From: Nilaparvata lugens
Taxonomy: Eukaryota > Arthropoda > Insecta > Hemiptera > Delphacidae
NCBI RefSeq assembly: GCF_014356525.2
Contig: NC_052517.1
Location: forward strand, 2,362,742-2,426,741
Length of the DNA stretch: 64,000 bases
Reading direction: 5' to 3'
A program made the position numbers and the translations under genes. Positions 11,948 to 23,500 of this stretch are shown here, piece after piece (the first letter of the stretch is position 1; each line of letters begins with the position of its first letter). The notes below the pieces were generated by a model. It did no database searches and was not told the DNA's origin. It saw only the letters and a program-made list of their open reading frames with translations.

Positions 11948-12618
11948 TATAGTGAGGTCCACGTTATAATGGCAGTGTTTGATTAGCAGTGGTATTGCTA
12001 TCCTTGTCTATCATTCTACAAAGCGGATAGCGCTATCTCTCTCTCGCTTTGCTCTGTTGCCTGATCGTCTCTTAACAATTGGTAGAGAGTTAGTGGGGAG
12101 GATATTTTTAATATTCTTTCCGAAGAATGGACATTGATATGTCCAAAGCTCCGCCAATTTATGTACATGCATTACAATTTAATTATTATCTATAGTTATT
12201 ATATTACAAATTACTTTTTCATATCATATACAGTTCAATAATTATTTTCTTAGTCTATATTATGTAAATTCATCTATAATTTTGCTGTATTGTAAGCTAT
12301 TGTATATAAGTGTATAAGCCAGTATATATTGTAATCTACATAAATTAAGTACTCAATCAATCAAACAATGTAGAATTGATAAATAATTAACAAAATCTTT
12401 CATCTAAATTATGAAAATTCATTATGAAATTATTGGAAAATATAATTTTTTGTTTAATAAAATATGATTGATTATTTTAAACGAGAATGAACAGTTAATA
12501 TAACACCAATGAACCTGTATCAGCTACCGTCTATAGAAGGCATTGACAAGATAGTGAGGATCGGCAACGTTGTTCTTCTATCTTTCTTCGCTGCCATTAT
12601 AACGTGGACCTCACTATA
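11948..12618. mobile_element. Full MITE-A with nested SINE
   Basis: TIRs TATAGTGAGGTCCACGTTAT and ATAACGTGGACCTCACTATA are both intact. Interrupted at 12081-12367. Confidence 0.85.
12081..12367 (+). mobile_element. About 285 bp SINE-like element, (TCAA)n tail, inside MITE-A
   Basis: Starts GGTAGAGAGTTAGTGGGGAG, ends with ATCAATCAA, and is flanked by AACAAT on both sides, a likely target duplication. The same element lies reversed at 47607-47924 and 50475-50793. Confidence 0.75.
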
Positions 12619-12712
12619 GCTGTTTACCCTGTTGTCAATATTTGCAGTAGCAGAAGTCGGGGTGAATTACAACATTTAATTTGGATTTTCGTTTAATAAT
12701 AATAAATATCCT
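12617..12712 (+). mobile_element. SINE-I 3' fragment
   Basis: GCTGTTTACCCTGTTGTCAA through GTTTAATAATAATAAA; lacks the tRNA-like head. Confidence 0.7.
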
Positions 12713-12715
12713 ATA

Positions 12716-13055
12716 CTTCGAAACAGTTGTTGACTGGTAACTAAATTAATAATTTTGTCAGGTTGGCATTAAGTTGAGTTAACTTTGTTAGGTTGGCACC
12801 AAGTTGAAGATTGAAATGCATTTATCGCGGGAAAATTGATTGGGCACTGCTACTTCAATCAGAACTATTCCTGGGAATATTATATTACTAGCCGTCAGGC
12901 TCGCTTAGCTCGCCATATCCGTTTAGCCAGACGTTTAGTCTGGATCGTCCTAACATATGACAAAAATGCAGGCGAGCGAAGCGAGCCTGCTGATCTCATT
13001 TTTGGACGATCCAGTCTCGGGTCCAGGGGGCGAAGCGAGCCTGACGGCTAGTATG
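12716..13055 (-). mobile_element. Repeat-Q partial copy with palindromic head
   Basis: Body fragment, then the head bounded by CTAGCCGTCAGGCTCGCTTA and CGAGCCTGACGGCTAG. Confidence 0.75.
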
Positions 13056-13080
13056 TTCATATTTTTATATAATATCTGTA

Positions 13081-13745
13081 TGTGACCGGATCACGAAAAC
13101 GGCTACTCACGAAATTTGGAACAAGGTAGGTTTATGATATGAAACTTCGATTGCACTAGGTCTCAACCCTGGGATAACTCGCTGAACGACATTAAAAGGA
13201 TTTAATACGTTCTTTGAAAAACAGCTGGAAATTTTGTCGTCTGTCGATACTGTAATGGAAGTGAGTGAACGAGTGCATGTGAGTGGGATCATTCAGCTGA
13301 TCTCACGAAAAGAAAAGTTCAGCAAGAAAAACTCATTTTCGTTTATTTCTCTCTTTTTAGAAAACATGTTTACTTCAGAAAGTCCAAAAAAGTAACTAGA
13401 TGCTGTTAGTGTAGAATAGTACCATAGTATATTAACGAATATTGTAGCAAACATAGTATATCATTCTAAATCGAATTCATAGTAAATCTATTTGTTTTTT
13501 GAAGTGTGAATAAATTGTTATTTTGATGAGTGATAGTAGCTTAAACTAGACTTTGATATGGACTGTAGTATAAATTTGAAAAGGGACAGTTTTAGGCATA
13601 AACCTGTTGTGCCTCCTCATATAACTGTAAACATAATTGTACGACTGAGAAAATGAATAAATAAATATAAACTATAAATTCAATCTTTGGTTACAAATAT
13701 TCTATGCCTTTACACTCCAGAGCAAAGCTCGGTCCCCCGATAGTT
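13081..13745 (-). repeat. Repeat-H copy
   Basis: Shares GGTTTATGATATGAAAC, TTGCACTAGGTCTCAACC and CCAGAGCAAAGCTCGGTCCC with copies at 30651 and 41078, reversed. Confidence 0.75.
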
Positions 13746-13925
13746 AATAATTAGGTACATAAATTATCATCAAGTAATGCTTTGCTAAAAATCAGTCATC
13801 ATATTTCAATAATATATTAATAAATATTGATATTATATTTAAAATTTTGTTAGCGATTCTTTGTAATAAATAATTGTTGTTTTGCAGCGTGACCAGCGTG
13901 AGCGACTCTACAGGCTTCGTTTTCT

Positions 13926-13974
13926 TCTGCTTCGTCTTCTTCTTCTTCTTCTTCTTCTTCTTCTTCTTCTTCTT
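13926..13974. repeat. (TTC)n microsatellite
   Basis: About 15 TTC units near 13935-13974, flanked by impure copies. The antisense poly-Glu frame is a by-product. Confidence 0.9.
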
Positions 13975-14072
13975 TATCCTGCTCTCTTTTGCTGATCATT
14001 CTTATTGCTGGAAGCTGACGACGATTTGATGATGTTTCACAAAACTGTGAGTTAGTTCTAGATTTACCTACC

Positions 14073-14394
14073 CCCGTTTGCACAAAAGTCTGTTTACTTT
14101 AAATGCCGATTGAATGCAGATTGATGATGTGGTGTAGAAATTGAAATAGACATAATATCTGGACAATTTGAAACAAATTTGGACAGTTTAAATTAGGAAA
14201 TTGAAAAAGTTTTGGACAAAAGCCAGTTTTTTTATTTTCCGATCATTGTATTGTTTGTGCTAACCTTAATAAATAGGCCTAAATGCCACGAGAACCTATC
14301 AGAGAAGCCGTCTCTACAGAAAAAACTTCTGGTTTGTTTCTCGTGGAATTTAATCATAATTAAAATTTAACAGGCTTATGTGCAACTGGGTCTT
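14073..14394. mobile_element. Diverged MITE-C copy with insertion
   Basis: GTTTGCACAAAAGTCTG at the left and TTTAACAGGCTTATGTGCAA at the right; the middle is unrelated to the short form. Confidence 0.45.
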
Positions 14395-14418
14395 AGAGTG
14401 TAGAATTATCTGAATGTC

Positions 14419-15048
14419 TATAGTGAGGTCCACGTTACAATGGCAGTGTTTGATTAACATTAGTGTTGCTATCCTTGTCTATTTATTCCACAAAGCAGAT
14501 AGCTCTATCCTGTTTTGTATCAAATTATGATGTTGTGTATCAAGTTGTGATGATACTGTATCATTTTGTCGAACACTAATATTGCTATAGTGAGGTCCAC
14601 GTTATAATGGCAGTATTTGATTAACATTGGTGTTGCTATCCTTGTCTATCATTCCACAAAGCAGATAGCGCTATACTCTTCTCTTTCTCGTTTTGCTCTG
14701 TTGCCAGATCGATTTTCAACAATGTAGACATATAATCAACAACATATTTCATTATGAAATTAATAAAAAACTATAATTTCTTGCTCAATAAAATATAATT
14801 GATTATTTTAAAACGAGAATGAGCAGTTAATATTACATCAATAAACCGGTACCAGTTACCCTCCATAGAATGCATTGACAAGACAGTGTATCGGCAACGT
14901 TGTTCTGCTATCTTTCTCCACTGCTATTATAACGTGCACCTCACTATAGAACAAGAACAACTACAACATGATACAGTATCATCTCAACTTGATACACAAC
15001 ACCATAATTTGATACAAGACTGGATAGAGCTATCTTCTTTGTATGACA
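14419..15048. mobile_element. Composite MITE-A/B cluster
   Basis: A B unit at 14419-14585, a full A-type element 14586-14948 with both TIRs, then a reversed B fragment with ATGATACAGTATCATCTCAA. Confidence 0.75.
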
Positions 15049-15242
15049 GTAGTTTTGTTGATAGATTTTTAAATTCTAAACTTTGCACCTATAGTGATAT
15101 ATTCACGTTTCATAAAGTCAGTTAAAATGATAGAACGGCAGAATTGCCAATTCTCTATTGCCACCATCTTGTGTAGTGGATGGATGTGATCCAAAGTCAT
15201 CCCAGTTTATCTGATCTGATATTTTATTCATTGAAGCCTGCG

Positions 15243-16403
15243 GCCCGTTTCACAAAGGTACAAGTAGGTTACAAGTCTTGTTGCCAACCATGGTTTTGGA
15301 GAACAGCTGATTACTAGCGTTTCACAAAAGCAGAATTGTAAACTTGTAGTTACAATGAATTTCTACAAGTTTACAAGTGATTTGCTTGTTACGAACAAGT
15401 ATTTCACAAAGATTTTCATTGTAGCCTACAATTTTTGTTGAAATTACTTGTTTGTAACTATGAAATTTCTACCGAAGTGGAAAGCTATGTAAAGGATTTA
15501 CAAGTGATCATTAAAATGATTTTAAATATTCAATAAATATTTCTAATAATCAAAAATGCCCTATATTCCTCTAAAATTCATTATTTTGGAAATATATGCA
15601 TCAGGAAATTGAATTTAATAAATTTCCATAATAGTTATCAATGTGTTACCTCATAGGTTATGTGTACTATAGTATATATACACAGTATATATGGTATACA
15701 TTATATATAGTACATTTACTATATATATACAGAGTACATATATTGTGTAGGTTACAAATTCAGCAATAAATGAAGTAGACTGTACAAAAACATTATATTG
15801 CTTTCAAATATTTTCAAAGTAATTATTGAAAAGTACAAGTCAATTATCAATTATCAAAACAATACATTGATAAATTAATAATAATAATCATAGTAATAAT
15901 ATTATTTTCAAAAATATTTATCAATATTATCAAAACAATATTTTTGAGGTTAAGTGGAATCAGGTAGAAAGCAATAATAGAACAGTTTTTTTTTTAATTT
16001 CTATCATATGATTTGGTGAATTGGCTGTATGAAATCGTATGTTCCATAAATGAAATTTGACAAAAAACATTAATTATGACAAATCTAGAAAGAAAAATTG
16101 AAATTTGAGCTTCGAGGTGCATGAGATTGATATTTTTAGAATCTATGTGCAAAATTTGGAGATACAAATCATTCCCGTTTTTTCGGAATCCACAAGTTGA
16201 CATATTTTGATGTGAATAAACACAATCATGAAATCATCATGAAAATAGGTTATGTTTACTATTGAAGTACTTGTAGACTTGTAAAATTGTAAACTCGTAG
16301 ATCATAAATTTTTGTGAAACGTGAGTACTTGTACACTTGTAACTACAAGTACTTGTTCGTAACCATGGTTGGTAACAATACTTGTACCTTTGTGAAATAG
16401 TCC
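15243..16403. mobile_element. About 1.16 kb foldback element
   Basis: Left end CCCGTTTCACAAAGGTACAA pairs with right end TTGTACCTTTGTGAAATAG. Both subterminal regions hold inverted copies of ACAAGTACTTGT-like motifs. The middle (15650-15760) is TA-rich. No transposase frame. Confidence 0.75.
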
Positions 16404-16539
16404 CCAGGTTTTCACTAGTGGAGTTAGTGGTCGAGTAACTGGCATACTAACTCTACTCTACTTACTTGGTCGAGTAACTGGTTTCACTACAATTGAGAAT
16501 AGTAGGTAAAGTGTGTTGTCTAGTGAACAGAACTTACCT

Positions 16540-17056
16540 TAAGGTGGGCCGTCCATGCGTCCACTGGAACCGATTTCGTCCGAACTAGCATCGGCCGAAA
16601 ACTACCGAACTCGTCCGAACGATCCCCCAACAAACAAAGCTATAGATGCTCGTCCATTGCAACAGGTTCATACGGCCGTGCATGGCCTATCAAGTTTTCA
16701 ATCCGAATTGAATGGGATTTTCCGGCTCTATCCGGCCGAAGTCGAGCTCAGACAACATCATCCTAACCTCAAAATTAAATTGTTCTACAGTCTTGTCTGT
16801 TTTTGGTTTTTGAACTTGTTCTGTTTTATAATTTTTTTTTTATTATGTTTGTGAGTATACACACACAGAAGAATGACTTTGCCTACTAACTAGCTTGCCA
16901 CTTCACTTTCTGGCAACCAGCCAACTACTCAACTAGACTGCCGAAAACGGTTCCAATGGACGACCGTGTTCGGCCGAATTAACGGCCGGCAGATTCGTCC
17001 GATCCAACGGCCGAATGGATCGGTTGAATACGGTTCCAGTAGGACGGTTACCCTAA
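16540..17056. mobile_element. About 515 bp MITE rich in CGGCCGA
   Basis: TIRs GTCCACTGGAACCG (16559) and CGGTTCCAGTAGGAC (17030). Subterminal repeats of CGTCCGA/CGGCCGAA. A 99-codon open frame within has no domain. Confidence 0.65.
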
Positions 17057-17086
17057 AATGTCAATACTTTTTTAAAAATTAACAAT

Positions 17087-17827
17087 AACTGGTACTTCTG
17101 TGAACAGTAGACCACACGCAGTATTCTCATCCACAAGTACCTGATTGACACTATAGACCTTATGGAAATACAGCAATAGACTGGCTTCTCCACACATCTG
17201 TGTAATCACTTGTCAGCTGATTTATATGATGAATAATTCTATAGTCTGATTTTTACTCTAATATTGGCGTATGAAGGAGGCTCCTTTTTCCTTTTATATT
17301 ATCCTTGAAATGCAAAATTTCCAAAAACCTTGTATATACGTCGACGCGCAATTAAAAAAGGAACATACCTTTATTCATTTATTCATTTATTTATCATTCA
17401 CAATCAACTTAAGGACAAAGAAACAGACTACAGTCCAAAACTTCTTTTCATCCCAATTTTATAAAATAAATTGTTCAAATAAAGGTTATGTGTGACTTTT
17501 CAATTCTTCACTAATTTCCACATTGAAACAAAATGCAAACACTTGAAACAATTAATTTTAAATTTAGAAAAATTATGATCCGAATTGATAACAAAATTTC
17601 TTCTAACTAGCACTCAAAACTGTAAATTAAATATTAATTTCAAGTATTTTGTTCCAAAAAATTCAAACAATCTTTTCCACTAGAAGCACAGCTGTTATCT
17701 CTACCTGTCAAATTTCATGAAAATCTGTTACTGCGTTTCGCCGTAAATGCGCAACATATAAACATTTAAACATTAAGAGAAATGCCAAACCGTCGACTTG
17801 AATCTTAGGCCTCACTTTGCTCGGTCA
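17087..17827 (-). repeat. Repeat-E copy interrupted by a retroposon
   Basis: Repeat-E runs 17087-17370 and 17705-17827. The break at AAAGGAACATACCT is filled by unrelated DNA. Confidence 0.8.
17371..17704 (+). mobile_element. Retroposon-like insertion, (TTCAT/TTTAT)n start
   Basis: Begins with TTCATTTATTCATTTATTTA and resembles 34736-34860 (shared AAACTATTCTGTTCCCAAATT-like text). Probably a LINE/SINE 3' end in reverse. Confidence 0.5.
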
Positions 17828-18239
17828 ATAAATTGATAATTTTTAGTAAATTAAAACCTATCAACACTTTAGTAAATTAACACTTTTTAATAAATTACTA
17901 CTTTTTAATAAATTGGACAATATTTCTTAAACTTGATAGCCTTCGGCACGACTCTACTCTACTAGCTGGAGACTGTTTTCATTAGCATATAGTAGTGATA
18001 GAGTAGAGTGAGAAGCGGTGGTGGGGGAAGGCAAGTACTAGTTTTCTCTACCATGAACGTTTTCGTTGGGAGAGTTCACAAGATAGTGTCAGTACTTTCT
18101 ACCACTAACTTTACCAATGAAAACCAGGCTTAATGGATAAAACCGGTAGAAACCCATATTAATTGTTTAATCTTGTTGTTAATAAAATGCTTTCAATTCA
18201 ATTCTTTCTTTACTCAAATAAATAAACTATCTGCGCTAA

Positions 18240-18686
18240 ATTGGCTGGCTATCTGGTTTGTCTAATGACGACAGACAAGGATAGCAACGGCAATATTAAT
18301 CAGGTGCTGACTTTATAACGTGGACCTCACTATAGAACAAGAACAACCGAAACATGATACAGTATCATCTCAACTTGATACACAACACCATAATTTGATA
18401 CAAAACAGGATAGAGCTATCTGCTTTGTTGAATGATAGACAAGGATAGCAACACCAATATTAATCAGGTGCTGACTTTATAACGTGGATCTCACTATAGA
18501 ACAAGAGCAACCTCAACATGATACAGTATCATCAACACAATATGATACAGTATCATCTCAACTTGATACACAACACCATAATCTGATACAAAACAGGATA
18601 GCGCTATCTGCTTTGTGGAATGATAGACAAGGATAGCAACACCAATGTTAATCAGGTGCTGACTTTATAACGTGGATGTCACTGTA
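18240..18686 (-). mobile_element. Three tandem reversed MITE-B units
   Basis: Three TIR-like ends (about 18317, 18482, 18670) and repeated ATGATACAGTATCATC blocks. The period is about 165-190 bp. Confidence 0.8.
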
Positions 18687-18794
18687 GTAGCCAATTGTAC
18701 TTACATATTGGATTGGTTCATTCAACAGAGACAGAAGTTTCGTTTTTAGACTATTTTTGAAAATTTCAATCACTTCGCCCCGGGCTGTTTACAC

Positions 18795-19110
18795 ATCGTA
18801 GGCTTAAACTGAATCTGATCAGCTGGTGGATATTATTCCAAATATTAATAAAAGTAATGGATAGTTTGCAATGTCAGTTTAAACTCAATCTGATCAGCTG
18901 GTGTTTTGAATAAATAAATTGTTGACAGCTTGCCCAGAGTGAGTTTGAACTGAATCGAATCAGTTGGTGAAAATGCATCACCGCATTGTGTAGGTACCCT
19001 TTGTTGTAAAGTGTCAGTTTAAACTCAATCTGATCAGCTGGTGTTTTGAATAAATAAATTGTGGACAGCTTGCCCAGAGTGAGTTTAAACAAATTCCGAT
19101 CAGCTTTTCA
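18795..19110 (+). repeat. Minisatellite, about 139 bp higher-order period
   Basis: CAGTTTAAACTCAATCTGAT recurs at 18876 and 19015; half-units with CTGATCAGCTGGTG lie between. Confidence 0.75.
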
Positions 19111-19328
19111 TTTGAATCCAAATTGTGTGCCGTTTGTAGACAAGAGTTTGAACGGATTCGGAACAGCTTATGCTTTAAACGCTAAACAATTTATCACACA
19201 TTACGATAAATTAATCATGAGTTTAAATTTTAGCCAACAGCTGCTCAGATTCTGTTTAAACTGTGAAAACAGCCTTGATGATTATGGTTCTGAGGATTCA
19301 GAGAGAATAGAATATTTTATTTTTAAAA

Positions 19329-19545
19329 AATCTGGTGTGGTGCACTCACACAACTTTCCTTGCCGTTATGAAAATTTAACACCTGACGCTAGTGTTCACA
19401 CGCATCTCAAGTAGCCTATCCTATTCAAAGATCCAAGCCAAACATAGAAGAAATATTTCACATTATTATCACTAATATATACGTTATAGATTTTTACTTT
19501 CCTTGCCCTATTACCATTTGTAAGGAAAGTATAGCTTTCCGGGAA
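19329..19545. repeat. Repeat-F end fragments
   Basis: TCTGGTGTGGTGCACTCACA at 19330 and CTTTCCTTGCCCTATTACCA at 19496: both termini with the middle deleted or rearranged. Confidence 0.65.
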
Positions 19546-19559
19546 AAAATTAAAAAAAT

Positions 19560-20182
19560 TGGTCTCTCTCTCTTTCTCTGTGATTCTCAGATAGAGTACT
19601 GTAACAGTGTTGAGTTTCAAATAGATTGCAGTGCAGTAAAAGTGTTATTTATACAGTAGGTGCAATGCAATTGTAGCATTATTACTATAAATTCCTATTT
19701 CCAGTGTGGTGATGTTTGAAATGTACAAATAAATTATGGTCTATGTTGTGTTTCATTTATTTTCCCAGCATTATTAATCTAATTGAAACTCATAGTTGTT
19801 CAGTGTAAATTTGTAAAAGTGGTATTGATTATAATAACAATGAATATTTGGATGATTGCTGAAACAAAATACCATGTAACTGTAACAATATGATCATGTA
19901 ATATATGATTGTACCTTAGTTCACTGAAACTTATTTGATTCAAATTACAACAGTACTGTTCATTTGTGAATCCACCATATAGGTACTGCCATCTCTATAC
20001 GAACCATCCATAGAATGTACAATAAGAATGTTGAAATCATTTTTTATAATTTAGTATACTATAATAGAATTGTTATGTCAATAGAAAATTGAGAGAAATG
20101 ATTGTACTTTTTAACAATAACATAGTTATATAGTTTGAATTGATCACATACTTGTCTTAAGATCCTCTATCTTTTCCAATTA
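19560..20182. other. AT-rich stretch before the gap
   Basis: No exon, repeat or RNA gene recognised. Confidence 0.4.
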
Positions 20183-20282
20183 NNNNNNNNNNNNNNNNNN
20201 NNNNNNNNNNNNNNNNNNNNNNNNNNNNNNNNNNNNNNNNNNNNNNNNNNNNNNNNNNNNNNNNNNNNNNNNNNNNNNNNNN
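20183..20282. other. Assembly gap (100 N)
   Basis: Exactly 100 N, the conventional placeholder for a gap of unknown size. It is followed directly by a MITE-A right end, so the gap is inside or beside a repeat. It may hide the sugar transporter exon(s) for TM1-TM2. Confidence 0.98.
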
Positions 20283-20357
20283 AAGGCATGACAAGACAGA
20301 GGATCGGCAACGTTTTCCTCCATCTGTCTCACTGTCATTATAACGTGGACCTCAACT
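20283..20357 (+). mobile_element. MITE-A right end, cut by the gap
   Basis: CATTATAACGTGGACCTCAA at the right edge; the rest is in the N gap. Confidence 0.75.
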
Positions 20358-20416
20358 AGAGTTCATAGTGTGAATTCCTTCTTTGTTTAATAGATATTTT
20401 TTTGGATATTTTTCAG

Positions 20417-20541
20417 AAAAGGAACGTTAATAGTGAGCGGTGTATTGGGTGTAGTCGCTGGCATCCTATTTCTAACCTGTAAAGATCCACACCTTATAGA
20501 ATTCATATTTATTGGGAGATTTCTAGTTGGATTATCGTCAG
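20417..20541 (+). CDS. Sugar transporter exon: TM2-TM3 loop and TM3
   Basis: Acceptor TTTTTCAG at 20409-20416 and donor GTAAGA at 20542. The exon opens with one base finishing a split codon, then reads KGTLIVSGVLGVVAGILF, a charged segment, and GRFLVGLSSG, ending one base into a Gly codon. The (R)KGTL start matches the GRR/GRK loop after TM2 of GLUTs, and GRFLVG is the TM4-entry signature of the family. No indel is visible. The preceding exon, which should encode TM1-TM2, is not seen between here and the N gap 134 bp upstream. Confidence 0.85.
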
Positions 20542-23500
20542 GTAAGAAGCATAATTTTCTAAAATATTTCACTATTTCCTTTAACGTCTTCTTCTAATAA
20601 TTTATCAACAAATCCTTCCCATTCCTTCATCCTTTTCTAAGAATTAAATATTATATTTATCTATTCATATTTGAAAACTAGCAGATAACTTGTTGCTCTG
20701 CAAGGGTCTAATTTGAAATCCCAACCACTGAAATCTTGAAGGATTTATAATAGGCCTATAATCATATTCAGTGAATAAAGAATGTATATGCAAAATGTGA
20801 AGTTAATGAGTTGAGTAGTTGAGACGTGATGATGCGTCATTCGTGAATTTTCCATCCCCTACCTGTATAAGCCACTTCTTTCCTTCATTTATAATAGATT
20901 TGTAAGTCCGAAATAGTGTTATTCTAATCTACATACTAGTAGTTCTGTGAACAGTAGACCTCACGCAGTATTCTCATCCACAAGTACCTGATGTCACTTG
21001 TTTTAAATGTTAACAAACTCAGTTCCCGTTTGAATTTGTATTCCGTATGATATAATTCCTTATAGATTCTATTAGATTGAATATAACTTATCATGCACAT
21101 GATGAAGATGTGTGTTTGTCAACTTCCGTTCAATCTAAAAGAATCTATAAGGATTAGGGATTAAGTTATTAACATCTTGTTAATAACTCTGGTGTAAACC
21201 CAGCTTAAAGATGCATACCTCTTCAAGGTCTTTGATTGAAACTATAGACCTTTTACAAATACAGTAATAGACTGGCTTCTCAACACATCTGTGTAATCAC
21301 TTGTCAGCTGATTTATGAGGAAGAAATCTATAGTCGATTTTTACTTTGCTTGCCCTACTACCATAGGTAAGGAAAGTATTGCTTTCCGAAAAAAAATTAA
21401 GTACCCCAATTTCTAAATTTCTATACGTTTCAAGGTTCCCTAGTCCAAAAAAGTGGTTTTGGGATTGGGTCTGTGTGTTGTGTGTGTGTATGAGTGTATG
21501 TGCGTCTGTGTACACGATATCTCATCTCCCAATTAACGGAATGACTTGAAATTGGGAATAAGGTCCTTACAATATAGGGATCCGACACGAACAATTCGAT
21601 CTAATGCATTCAAGATGGCGGTTTAAATGGTATCAATAGATAAAAAATAACAGTGAAGCTCGGTGCCCCGTTGTTTTAATACTAATCTATTAATTTGTTT
21701 CAACTTGCAGGTCTAATAACAGGAGTTATGCCCATGTATCTCTGTGAAATAGCGCCACCCAATCTGAGAGGGGTGATGGGTGTCCTGCCCACTAGGACTA
21801 ACATTTGGCGTTTGTTTTCTCACAGTTATGGGATGAGTTGGATTTTAGGTGAGTTCCGAAACACAATACAAATAAATAAGAGAATACTATCTACTAGTCG
21901 AATAATGCTAATGAATCTTCTTCCTCCACTCAGTTGTCAATATTTGCAGTTGCAGAAGTCTTTAGGGTTTTTAACAGCATTTAATTAATAATTATTATTA
22001 AACGAAATCCAAATTAAATGCTGTAAATCACCCCGAAGACTTCTGCTACTGCAAATATTGACAACGGGGTAAACAGCTAGATGCAAATTCGATTAGCGCT
22101 ACTATTCAAAAATTATTTGTCAGCCCGGGAATCGAACCCAGTACTCCTAATTGCCGCGTCAGGAATGCTTACCCTTACACCAAACTGACAATCCTGGATA
22201 GCAGCGCTCATTTATAGGGGGAAGCCATAGCGGCCAGCCAGTCCACAGATGGAAATTACTGAGATATTGCAATTATTCAAATTCTAATGAATTTATTAGT
22301 CTATTAAACAAAAATCCAAATTAAATGCTGTAACATCCACCCCTAAGACTTATGCTACTGCAAATATTGACAAATAGGGGTAAAACAGCTGGATTGAAAA
22401 TTCGATGAGCGGACTGTGACTGGCTGCCGCTTGGCTTCGTATAAATGAGCGCTGCTATCCAGAGATTGTCAGTTTGGTGTAAGGGTAAGCATTCTGACCG
22501 GCAATTAGGAGGTACGGGTTCGATTCGGGGCTGAAAAAATTTTTTGAATAGTTAGCGTTTTTAACATTTTCAACCAATTTTGTTTGTGTTTTTCTACAGG
22601 AACTGAACAACACGGCACCATCTGTTGGCCCTCTATGCATTCTTATTATCTTCTGTGGTATGGCTCTACCTTCATGCCAGAAGCCCTAAATACTTGTATC
22701 ATCAGGGACTCAAACAGCGGGCTTGCCGAGGTAAGTTATTGCTAGTGAGGGTCACGTTATAATGGTAGTACTTTTAACATTGGTGTTGCTGTCCTTGTAT
22801 ATCTACCACAAAGCAGATAGCTCTATCCTGTTCTGTATCAAATCATGGTGTTGTGTATCAAGGTGAGATGATACTGTAGCATATTGTCGAACACTAATTG
22901 CTATAGTGAGGTCCACGTTATAATGGCAGTACTTTATTAACATTGGTGTTGCTATCCTTGTATATCTTCCACAAAGCAGATAGCTCTATCCTGTTCTGTA
23001 TCAAATCATGGTCTGTGGTATCAAGGTGTGAGATGATACTGTATCATATTGTCGAACATAATTGCTATAGTGAGGTCCACGTTATAATGGCAGTACTTTA
23101 TTAACATTGGTGTTGCTATCCTTGTATATCTTCCACAAAGCAGATAACTCTATCCTGTTCTGTATCAAATCATGGTGTTGTGTATCAAGGTGAGATGATA
23201 CTGTATCATATTGTCGAACACTAATTGCTATAGTGAGGTCCACGTTATAATGGCAGTACTTATTAACATTGGTGTTGCATCCTTGTCTATCATTCCACGA
23301 AGCAGATAGCTCTATCCTGTTCTGTATCAAATCATGGTGTTGTGTATCAAGGTGAGATGATACTGTATCATATTGTCGAACACTGATTGCTATAGTGAGG
23401 TCCACGTTATAATGGCAGTACTTTATTAACATTGGTGTTGCTATCCTTGTATATCTTCCACAAAGCACATAGCTCTATCCTGTTCTGTATCAAATCATGG

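Larger units (their letters stand above)
16404..18131. mobile_element. Foldback element split by two younger elements
   Basis: Left end CCAGGTTTTCACTAGTGGAG and right end ACCAATGAAAACCAGG form the TIR (about 35 bp, imperfect). The elements at 16540-17056 and 17087-17827 lie inside. Confidence 0.65.

Noticed and set aside
13850..14083. Antisense acidic protein with a poly-Glu run
   Set aside because: The run is the (TTC)n microsatellite; no domain or splice context supports a gene.
19061..19414. 117-codon open frame
   Set aside because: It starts in a minisatellite and ends in repeat-F text; no recognisable domain.
22115..22194. tRNA gene on the minus strand
   Set aside because: A and B boxes and most of an acceptor stem are present, but the anticodon loop is the wrong length and lacks U33, and the same unit recurs as a SINE head.
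23082..23468. 128-codon minus-strand frame
   Set aside because: It reads through three MITE-B units and repeats with them.
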